Source: JAIYDJ01 sp038246975 (GTDB lineage Bacteria; Pseudomonadota; Alphaproteobacteria; Rhodobacterales; Rhodobacteraceae). From it: DNA of 20,848 bases. Of the stretch, positions 14,601 through 20,848 are shown piece after piece (position 1 is the stretch's first letter; every line of letters starts with the position of its first letter). A program made the position numbers and the translations under genes. The stretch lies in NCBI GenBank assembly GCA_038246975.1, contig JBBRVJ010000053.1, positions 1-20,848 on the forward strand, in the 5' to 3' direction. The notes beneath the pieces are model-generated. The model did no database searches. It was not told the DNA's origin and was given only the letters and a program-made list of their open reading frames with translations.

Positions 14601-15505
14601 CCACGGCGCAAAGCAGCGTCTTTGGCCGGCCCTTCGGGGCCGGCCGATCTGTACGCCCCGGCTTCTGGTATGTGGCCCCGGCGGTCTTTATCCTGATCCT
14701 GATCGGACTTCTTCCGATCATCTGGTCGATCTGGGTCAGCCTGCTGAACCTGACAGGATCGAACCGCGACGGGACGTTTATTGGCCTGCGTAATTATGTC
14801 CGCATCTTTTCGGACGAAAAGCTGGGCTGGTCGCTGGTGCGGACCTTGATGATCATGGCCGTGGCGCTGCCGATCCAACTGGTGCTGGGCATGCTGCTGG
14901 CCCTTCACTTTCAGGCCGAAAAGCCGCTCAAGAAACTGTTTGTGACCCTGCTGGTCCTGCCTGCTGTCATTTCGCCGATGGTCGCGGGATCCATGTGGCG
15001 GCTGATGTTCGACCACAAGTTCGGGCCGGTGAACCAGATCATCTCGTTCTTTACCGAAAAGCCGGTTGTGCTGCTCTGGACGATCCGGGGCGATCTGCCG
15101 TTCTGGTCGATCATCATCACCGAGGTGTGGCAATGGACGCCTTTCATGTTCATCATCCTGATGGCGGCGATTTCCAACGTCGACCGCGATCAGATGAACG
15201 CGGCGGCAATCGACGGCGCGCGCCCGCACCAGATTTTCCGGCATGTGGTGCTGCCTGCGATCTGGCCTGTCCTGATCATAGCCCTCCTGATCCGCGGGCT
15301 CGACCTGTTCCGGATCTTTGATTCCGTGTGGCAATTGACCCGCGGCGGGCCGGGAAACCGGACCGAGACGATCTCTGTCTTCATGTATATCCGCGGATTT
15401 CAGGGGTTTGACACTTCTTACATCGCGGCCGTTGTGGTGGTGCTGGCGGTGGTTTTGTCCGCAATCGTGATGCTGGCAGTGCGCCGGGTGGGGCTTGATC
15501 GATGA
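14597..15505 (+). CDS. ABC sugar transporter permease (MalF/UgpA type)
   Basis: This 302-residue inner-membrane permease of the CUT1 importer family has about six hydrophobic helices, beginning with FWYVAPAVFILILIGLLPII (23-42). The cytoplasmic EAA loop that contacts the ATPase is NAAAIDGARPHQIFRHVVLP (201-220), with the conserved Gly at 207. The ATG at 14597 lies in the ATGA overlap with the binding-protein stop; an open frame further upstream lies inside that gene and is not used. The stop overlaps the next permease by 4 bp. It should pair with that permease and the ATPase at 6705-7823. Confidence 0.93.
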   Translation: MTTAQSSVFGRPFGAGRSVRPGFWYVAPAVFILILIGLLPIIWSIWVSLLNLTGSNRDGTFIGLRNYVRIFSDEKLGWSLVRTLMIMAVALPIQLVLGMLLALHFQAEKPLKKLFVTLLVLPAVISPMVAGSMWRLMFDHKFGPVNQIISFFTEKPVVLLWTIRGDLPFWSIIITEVWQWTPFMFIILMAAISNVDRDQMNAAAIDGARPHQIFRHVVLPAIWPVLIIALLIRGLDLFRIFDSVWQLTRGGPGNRTETISVFMYIRGFQGFDTSYIAAVVVVLAVVLSAIVMLAVRRVGLDR

Positions 15506-16317
15506 AAATGCTGCGCAGTCTGGTGTGGTATGCGACCTCGATTGTGGTCTGCGTGGTGTTCCTGTTCCCGATCTACTGGATATTTGCCGTTTCGTTGAAA
15601 AAACCCGAAGAGATATTCCGGTCGCCGCCCGCATGGTTTCCATCAGAGCCGCAGTTCAACAACTTTCGCGTGCTTTTCACCGAAGGCGACGTGTGGAGCA
15701 TTTTCAACAGCCTCGTGATCTCGGGTTCCGCGACGGTGATCGCCATGCTGCTGGGCACGCTCTGCGCCTATGGGATGGTGCGCTTTCGGATCGGGGGCGA
15801 ACATCTGTCGACCTTCATCATCGCGCAGCGGCTGCTTCCTCCGATCGCAATCGTGTTTCCGCTGTTTCTGGTCTATTCGCAGCTTGGGCTGGCCGATACC
15901 TATCATGGGCTGATCCTGCTTTACACGGCCTTTGCCCTGCCCTTCGTGATCTGGATGGCGCGCGGGTTTCTGCTTGAGGTGCCGCCGGAACTGGAAGAAG
16001 CCGCGCTGATCGACGGCTGCACCCGGTTCGGCGCTTTCTGGCGGGTTGCAGTACCAATGGCGCGGAACGGCCTTTTTGCGACGGCAGTTTTCGCGTTCAT
16101 CTATTCCTGGAACGAATTCCTGTTCGCCCTGATCATGACGCGCAACAATGTCATGACCTATACCGTGCAGATTTCGAACTATTTCGGCCCGCAATCAACC
16201 TTCTGGGCCAAGATTGCGGCAATGTCCGTTTTAGGCACGGTCCCGGTGCTGATTCTTGTATCGGTAATGCAGCGCTACCTTGTGCGCGGGATTTCCCTCG
16301 GTGCCGTCAAAGGCTGA
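15502..16317 (+). CDS. ABC sugar transporter permease (MalG/UgpE type)
   Basis: This 271-residue second permease of the CUT1 importer has six predicted helices, the first at about 8-30 (VWYATSIVVCVVFLFPIYWI). The EAA loop is ELEEAALIDGCTRFGAFWRV (163-182), close to the consensus EAAxxDG. The family's KKPEEIFRSPPAWFP periplasmic segment after helix 1 is present. The start overlaps the upstream permease by 4 bp (ATGA), so the binding protein and both permeases form one coupled unit. It is the last gene of the plus operon; a 175-bp gap with no clear terminator separates it from the convergent caspase-like gene. Confidence 0.93.
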   Translation: MKMLRSLVWYATSIVVCVVFLFPIYWIFAVSLKKPEEIFRSPPAWFPSEPQFNNFRVLFTEGDVWSIFNSLVISGSATVIAMLLGTLCAYGMVRFRIGGEHLSTFIIAQRLLPPIAIVFPLFLVYSQLGLADTYHGLILLYTAFALPFVIWMARGFLLEVPPELEEAALIDGCTRFGAFWRVAVPMARNGLFATAVFAFIYSWNEFLFALIMTRNNVMTYTVQISNYFGPQSTFWAKIAAMSVLGTVPVLILVSVMQRYLVRGISLGAVKG

Positions 16318-16492
16318 CAGATCGCGCGGATCAGAAACATCTTCGCAATCATGGGTTCAAACGATAGATAACCGGAACCAGACCGATGCAGGGCCACGTT
16401 GCTGCGCTGTTCGTCCAGATATCCACCGGTTTGACGGCCAAGAAGACACAGATTGGCGGCGGCTACAGATGTATCTTGTCCCGCGCTCGGGT

Positions 16493-17803
16493 TCATTCAC
16501 CTGAATAGACGCTTTCTTTGACATAGGCGTCCCGGACGCACTCCTTGGCAGCACGAAGAACTTTCTCGGCTTCGGCCTTGGATCGATAGGCCCCAAGGAC
16601 AGACGCAGTATAATCGGGGATAAAATCTTTCCATTTTCTTGACCAGTCGCTGAATGCCTTGAATTGGCAGTCCGCGAGAGTGCGATTGACTTTTGCATTC
16701 GCCGGGCCGGTATCATCATTGTTAGGATTGAATTCGGAACCTACAATCACCCACCAACGGCAAGACGAGGCATCCGCATAGGTGCACGGTTCAGGAATGC
16801 GCCGGTTCATGGAAAAGGCCGCCAGCCCGATGATCAGGAGCAGGAAGGACCCGATCATGTGGGCGCGCGCCCGGGGTTGCAGGGGCAGTCCCCAGATTTT
16901 GGCGGAGTCCGCCCGGTTCAAATTGACCGGGGAGATCAGGGTTTGCGGGTTGATGGGCTGTTGCGGAATGGAATTGTCTTCGACTACGGACGTCGATTTC
17001 AAGACGGGCGGCGGTTGCAGGATGGGCGATGTCGAGCAGAGCAGGGAATCCCCAGCCGGTTTGAGGATAATCTCGCGCAGGAGGGAATCCTGACTCCACG
17101 GCACCTGTTTGAACCCGGTAGCTTCGCGAACTTCGTTGCGCACAGCGATCAGGCTGGAGGTGATTGCCTTGCCGGGGCTGCCGAGGTGGCGCAGCAGCGC
17201 CTCGGTAAAGGGGCTGGGTTTTTGTTGGTCTCCGTCGCGCGCGGTTTCGCCCGCTCCCGTTGCAAAGGCGATCAGGATGTTGTGCATCGAAGCCTTGTCC
17301 GGTGCGGTCAGGCCGCGCCGGTTGGCCAGCACGGATTTCGCCTGCCCGCCCTCGCGCTGCACGGCAAAGGGATTGTCACGGCAGGCGTCCAGCAGGATCA
17401 CCCCGGCGACGCCTTGCTCGACCCGGATCGCGGTCATGATGCGGTCCAGCGGAACACTGGTGCGATCCAGATCCTCGGGCAGTTCGATCTCGGCATCGAC
17501 AGGCAGCAGGAAGTTGCGTTGTTCCGCGTCCTGCACGCCATGACCAGAGAAGTAGAACAACGCGAGGTCGGTGCCCGTCATCGCGGTCTTGAACTGATTG
17601 AAGCGTTTGCGAAAATCGATGTAATCGCAGTTGAAGCCCGAGATCACTTCGAAACCCAGACCTTCAAGGAGGCTCGACATGCGGGCCGCATCACCGGTCG
17701 GGGCCTGCAGGGGGCGGGCGTTTTCATAAGCGGCGCAGCCGATCACCAGCGCCACGCGCCGTTCCAGACGGAGTGCGGATGCGGGCGTTGTGGTGTCAGA
17801 CAT
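16493..17803 (-). CDS. Caspase-like protease (peptidase C14) with transmembrane helix and SPOR-like C-terminal domain
   Basis: This is a 436-residue protein. The N-terminal caspase-like domain (about 14-250) opens with RVALVIGCAAYENARPL; catalytic His88 is in FYFSGHGVQ and catalytic Cys141 in VILLDACRDNPF, the metacaspase/paracaspase-type dyad 53 residues apart. A Pro-rich, Ser-rich linker (about 258-300) follows, then one hydrophobic helix at about 316-331 (MIGSFLLLIIGLAAFSM). The last ~95 residues hold WWVIVGSEFN, YTASVLGAYRSKAEAEKVL and four Cys (340, 348, 379, 422), resembling a SPOR-type fold; that label is tentative. With no signal peptide, the protease probably faces the cytoplasm and the tail the periplasm. 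The start overlaps the MBL-fold gene by 8 bp, so the two are coupled. Bacterial relatives act in regulated proteolysis, cell death or defence; the substrate is unknown. Confidence 0.88.
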   Translation of the reverse strand: MSDTTTPASALRLERRVALVIGCAAYENARPLQAPTGDAARMSSLLEGLGFEVISGFNCDYIDFRKRFNQFKTAMTGTDLALFYFSGHGVQDAEQRNFLLPVDAEIELPEDLDRTSVPLDRIMTAIRVEQGVAGVILLDACRDNPFAVQREGGQAKSVLANRRGLTAPDKASMHNILIAFATGAGETARDGDQQKPSPFTEALLRHLGSPGKAITSSLIAVRNEVREATGFKQVPWSQDSLLREIILKPAGDSLLCSTSPILQPPPVLKSTSVVEDNSIPQQPINPQTLISPVNLNRADSAKIWGLPLQPRARAHMIGSFLLLIIGLAAFSMNRRIPEPCTYADASSCRWWVIVGSEFNPNNDDTGPANAKVNRTLADCQFKAFSDWSRKWKDFIPDYTASVLGAYRSKAEAEKVLRAAKECVRDAYVKESVYSGE

Positions 17804-18869
17804 TGATGGCCATGCCCGCCTCTCCTTTTTTTGGCATCACCAGGCTGTAGCGCCATTCGCTCTGGCGCCCGGGATCGTCCCAGAGCAGGGCGTGCTTCTG
17901 GCGATAGTTGAAGTAAAAGGTTTTGTTCCGGACCGGGTCTGCCACCAGAATTCGCGCGATCGTTTCGGGCCGGGGAAAGTCGTGTCGGCTGCCGTCTGTC
18001 GAAATCGCAAAACGGGTGCAGTCGAGCACGGCCAGAAGGCTGGCCGAGGTATTCGCCTTGCTGCCGTGATGCGAGAGCTTCAACAGGTCAAGTTTCAGGC
18101 GGTTGTGCGGTCCATATCCCAGCGCGGCAAGGCGTGCTTCGAGCACGCCTGGATGCGCGTCGGCGGCCATAAGCACGCACTTTCCGCCAAATTCGGCAAG
18201 AAAGGCGATGCTGGAGCCGTTGGCGGTCGCCGTATCTTCCTTGAATTGTTGGGCGGCCAGTTGCGCCACGTTCAGGGTCGAGAAGGATTCAAGGCCCTTG
18301 GGCGGGGCTGCCGCCTCGTCCGGGTCGCCGCGGCGCAGGGCGGCGATGGCAAGTTCCTGATCCCAGTCGGGCTTGAGGTCAGACAGTGTCTGGTCTGTGG
18401 GTGACAGCAGCGTCAAGCGCAGCCCGGCGATGTCCAAAGGCTGCGCCGCCTCGGGACTGTCGGTCGAGACCGGGCCGCCCCCGAACGCACCGTTCCAGCG
18501 CCAGCCGAAACTTTCGATGCCATCAGACAACTTCTCGCCCTGATTGACGCTGAACACCTCCAGCGCGTTCAAACGCTTCTGCGCAGTCGCGAGGTGGGCG
18601 TGGCCGTTGAACCAGGTGTCGGCGGGGCGGAACGGCGGCACGGATTCCGCCGCAAGGGGCACGGCTCCTTCGATGTGGTCGGCGTCGATATGGGTGATCA
18701 CGAACAGATCGAACGTGCCGATCTCTGTCAGGTGACACTTTAGCGCGCGGTAGCTGGCGGTGCGGCCAAGGTCGATCAGCGCATGATGGCGGTCGTGGTC
18801 TGGACCCCACGACAGGATTTGTGCATCGCCATCCGAAGCCGGGTGCAGGGTAAGCGTCAGGCTGGTCAT
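17796..18869 (-). CDS. MBL-fold metallo-hydrolase, ComEC/Rec2-like
   Basis: This 357-residue metallo-beta-lactamase-fold protein is of the soluble ComEC/Rec2-like group. The metal motif THIDADHIEG gives His60, Asp62, Asp64 and His65; Asp237 in VLMAADAH and His267/His268 in KLSHHGSKAN supply the other expected positions. A SSIAFLAEFGGKCVLMAAD stretch (219-237) matches the ComEC-type pattern. All visible ligands are intact, so it should be active as a hydrolase, perhaps on nucleic acid or a nucleotide. It has no signal peptide or membrane helix, unlike true ComEC DNA-uptake channels. It starts 11 bp after the large caspase-like gene with an AAGGGA site and overlaps the second caspase-like gene by 8 bp. 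Genes of this kind are often found next to proteases or nucleases in conflict-type operons; its partner role here is inference. Confidence 0.88.
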   Translation of the reverse strand: MTSLTLTLHPASDGDAQILSWGPDHDRHHALIDLGRTASYRALKCHLTEIGTFDLFVITHIDADHIEGAVPLAAESVPPFRPADTWFNGHAHLATAQKRLNALEVFSVNQGEKLSDGIESFGWRWNGAFGGGPVSTDSPEAAQPLDIAGLRLTLLSPTDQTLSDLKPDWDQELAIAALRRGDPDEAAAPPKGLESFSTLNVAQLAAQQFKEDTATANGSSIAFLAEFGGKCVLMAADAHPGVLEARLAALGYGPHNRLKLDLLKLSHHGSKANTSASLLAVLDCTRFAISTDGSRHDFPRPETIARILVADPVRNKTFYFNYRQKHALLWDDPGRQSEWRYSLVMPKKGEAGMAINV

Positions 18870-18880
18870 TTCGGATCCCT

Positions 18881-20848
18881 TTACGACAGGCGCATGGTGG
18901 TGAAAACGCGGGTGGGGTCGGTGGCCATCGCACGGGCACGGGCGGCGGCTGCCTCCGGGTGGCCGGACGCGGCCAGCGCCTCGGCCAGCCAGTCAACCGC
19001 GAGCGAAAACACCGGCACGCCGCGCGCTACAGCCATGGCAAGTGGCTCAGTCGCATCCTCGCCCCGGCGCAGACGCTGGCGGGCGAGGATCACGGCACCG
19101 TCGGGCAGGCCCGGGAACCACGTGCAGAGGTTGGCCAGCCAATCGTCAGGGATGCCCAATGCTTCGGTCCGGTTCGCCGCAACGGCAACTACGGCGGCGG
19201 CCATTGCGGCAAGCGGGTTGGCGATCTTGCCCATCACGGCGTCGCGCAGCGGCATCGCTCGGTCCGCCGCGTCGAGGGCGGCACCCGCGTCGCGAAAGGC
19301 ACGACGCCCGAGAAAAGCAAGAATTCCGCCCCATCGCTCTGAGGCGACGAACGCGGCGCTGTGGCTGCGCTCGGGCTTTGGGTGCGCATCGATCAGCAGG
19401 AACGCCCTCCAGGGATCTTGCACGCCGCGCGCGGTCTGAAAGGCGTGCAGCGCGATCGCGCCCTGTACCGGCAAAAAGACCCGCTCGCGCCAGCCGTCAC
19501 CTTCGACGTCGGCCCAGACGGGCAGGCTGTTCGGTCCGTCGGACCAACGTGGTGCAAGGCGGTCGCCGGACTTGTCTTGGACCTCGAACAAGGACAGCCG
19601 TCCATTTTTTGCAATCGGCTGGCTGGTGACATCGGTGATGGGGGTTCCGTCCGGCAGATGGATGTGAAGGGCGGGGTCGGGGGGCGGTGGACCAGGGTCA
19701 CGCGGCATGTCAAGGTCCACGACCCCGGCTGCCATGGCATCTTCGAGCCACTCCTGCGCCGAACTGGGGCTGGGCATATCCATGTCCATCTGGTCGCCAG
19801 TTTCGACAGTAAAGGCCTCGACCGTGTCGGGTGCTCCGGGGCGACGCAGCGACATCGTCCATTCACCGGCGGGGAGGGTCAGAGCCGCCCGGCCCTTTTC
19901 GTTCAGCACGGTGCGCAGAGGGGCAGCAACGCGTTGATCTCCGGCGTGCAGGATGGGGCGGAACTCGGCAACGCCGGGCAGGGTCCGGCTGCTCACCGGC
20001 CGGGTCGCGATGCGGATATGGGGGTCCTGGGCCACAATTCCCATGGATTTGGCGCGGATGACCTGCCGGGCTGCTCCACCAGAGTCCTTGGGCAACTCCC
20101 TGAATGCGACCGGGACCAACACCTTGAGTTCGATCTCTCCGATCTTTCCCCCGGCGGCATCCCTTGCGAGAAGCCGGAAGGGCTGACGCTCGGGAATGGG
20201 CACGCGGATAAAGGGTTCCGGGCCGACAGGATTTTTCAGCGCCTGCACAATTCCGGCAGCATCGTGCAGTTCAAGCCGCGCACTGGCGATATCGTGCCCG
20301 GGGGCAAGCGAGACGTAAAGCGCGGCCTGATCGGTTTCGGGCACTTGAGCGAGGATGATGGTATCGGAAAGCTCGAAGCCGGGGATCTGCAGCTTTTCGC
20401 CATCTTGCCGCCAGAGGCCCAGGATTTTGCCTGCGTGCTCACCAACGCGGAAAGAGCCGATCTTCCAATCGTCGCCGGGATCGGCTGCGCAGCCGCCAAG
20501 CGCATCCAGCAGGGCGGCTGAAAACAGCGAGGGCTGGCCGGGCTGGCCATAGGCCGCGCCGCCGAGGCGGGTCGAGCGCAGGACCTGCGGGCGATGGGCC
20601 GAGGCACCCGGCGGCAATGCCGTGTTGATGAGGGGATTGCCAAAGTTGTTGCCCGGGATCAGGTTCAGATCGGTGGGCAGGCGGCAACAGTCGAACACCA
20701 GCAGCTTGTTGCGAGGGGCGAGGTTTGACAGCGCGTCGGTCAGTTGTTCGACCTCTGTCATCCCGGCAAAGGCATTGAATGCTGGATCGCTGCCGTAATC
20801 CTCGAACAGGACGGCGGTCTGGCGGCCAAAGCTCTGGCCATGGCTCGA
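18881..20848 (-). CDS. Large caspase-like multidomain protein (N-terminus outside window)
   Basis: The frame is open to the right edge, giving 655 visible residues; the ATG at 20761 is internal. From the edge, SSHG (catalytic His at visible residue 3) and LLVFDCCRLP (Cys at 54-55) form a caspase-like dyad with about the same spacing as in the smaller protease of this operon. After the protease domain (to about 150) come beta-rich segments that may be Ig-like (about 170-250 and 290-360). A Pro/Asp/Met-rich linker follows, then a further beta region (about 395-480), and a helical C-terminal domain with the pattern FPGLPDGAVILARQRL and ARGVPVFSLAVDWL. Neither a signal peptide nor a membrane helix is visible in this part. 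It is transcribed first in the operon, 11 bp upstream of the MBL gene. The function is not known; an effector or sensor protease is inferred. Confidence 0.8.
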   Translation of the reverse strand, partial: SSHGQSFGRQTAVLFEDYGSDPAFNAFAGMTEVEQLTDALSNLAPRNKLLVFDCCRLPTDLNLIPGNNFGNPLINTALPPGASAHRPQVLRSTRLGGAAYGQPGQPSLFSAALLDALGGCAADPGDDWKIGSFRVGEHAGKILGLWRQDGEKLQIPGFELSDTIILAQVPETDQAALYVSLAPGHDIASARLELHDAAGIVQALKNPVGPEPFIRVPIPERQPFRLLARDAAGGKIGEIELKVLVPVAFRELPKDSGGAARQVIRAKSMGIVAQDPHIRIATRPVSSRTLPGVAEFRPILHAGDQRVAAPLRTVLNEKGRAALTLPAGEWTMSLRRPGAPDTVEAFTVETGDQMDMDMPSPSSAQEWLEDAMAAGVVDLDMPRDPGPPPPDPALHIHLPDGTPITDVTSQPIAKNGRLSLFEVQDKSGDRLAPRWSDGPNSLPVWADVEGDGWRERVFLPVQGAIALHAFQTARGVQDPWRAFLLIDAHPKPERSHSAAFVASERWGGILAFLGRRAFRDAGAALDAADRAMPLRDAVMGKIANPLAAMAAAVVAVAANRTEALGIPDDWLANLCTWFPGLPDGAVILARQRLRRGEDATEPLAMAVARGVPVFSLAVDWLAEALAASGHPEAAAARARAMATDPTRVFTTMRLS

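Noticed and set aside
14588..15643. Long minus-strand frame opposite the permease genes
   Set aside because: It is a His/Gln/Arg-rich shadow, typical of the antisense of membrane-protein codons.
16318..16492. Possible small gene or IS remnant between the permease and the caspase-like gene
   Set aside because: The minus frame through here (ending at 16275) has no ribosome-binding site or convincing family similarity. A 4-bp GC stem at 16481-16492 is too weak to call a terminator.
17796..18869. DNA-uptake (competence) role for the ComEC-like protein
   Set aside because: The protein consists only of the soluble MBL domain, with no membrane channel helices and no other competence genes nearby.
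1..20848. CRISPR arrays, tRNA or rRNA genes, phage attachment sites
   Set aside because: No regularly spaced repeats, cloverleaf-type sequences or rRNA-like stretches were recognised by eye on either strand.

Overview
The window reads as chromosomal DNA of a high-GC alphaproteobacterium, most like Rhodobacterales/Rhodobacteraceae. The basis is strongly GC-biased third codon positions, dense operons with 4-bp ATGA overlaps, and the mix of sugar-acid catabolism genes with an ABC uptake system. This placement is inferred from style, not from a marker gene.

Left part (1-3282): a divergent pair made of an SDR oxidoreductase (minus strand, running off the left edge) and a plus-strand operon of an SMP-30-type lactonase, a broken mandelate racemase/enolase-superfamily dehydratase and an IclR regulator. 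An imperfect inverted repeat lies between the divergent genes and is a candidate operator. The dehydratase has lost roughly 150 internal codons, is frameshifted, and carries substitutions at three conserved active-site positions.

Scar (3291-3941): an orphan C-terminal gene fragment, then an IS5-family transposase remnant joined directly to an IS630-family transposase tail.

Centre (3973-16317): two divergent operons facing a ~730-bp control region. The minus-strand operon encodes a RidA-family protein, a MalK/UgpC-type ABC ATPase, an HpcH/HpaI aldolase, a D-2-hydroxyacid dehydrogenase and a 2-keto-4-pentenoate hydratase/FAH-type enzyme. The plus-strand operon encodes a FadR-type GntR regulator, a D-apionate lactonase-like (ApnL-like) protein, a DadA-type FAD oxidoreductase, a sugar-type solute-binding protein and two permeases. 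The transporter is split between the operons: its ATPase is on one side, and its binding protein and permeases are on the other. Together they suggest uptake of a sugar-acid or lactone compound (possibly amino-substituted, given the DadA-like/RidA pair), lactone opening, oxidation and aldol cleavage.

Right part (16493-20848): a tightly packed minus-strand operon of a large multidomain caspase-like protein (start outside the window), a ComEC/Rec2-like metallo-beta-lactamase-fold hydrolase, and a second caspase-like protease with one transmembrane helix and a SPOR-like C-terminal domain. Two caspase-type proteases flanking a metallo-hydrolase, beside an otherwise metabolic region, is the best candidate here for an uncharacterised signalling or conflict system.
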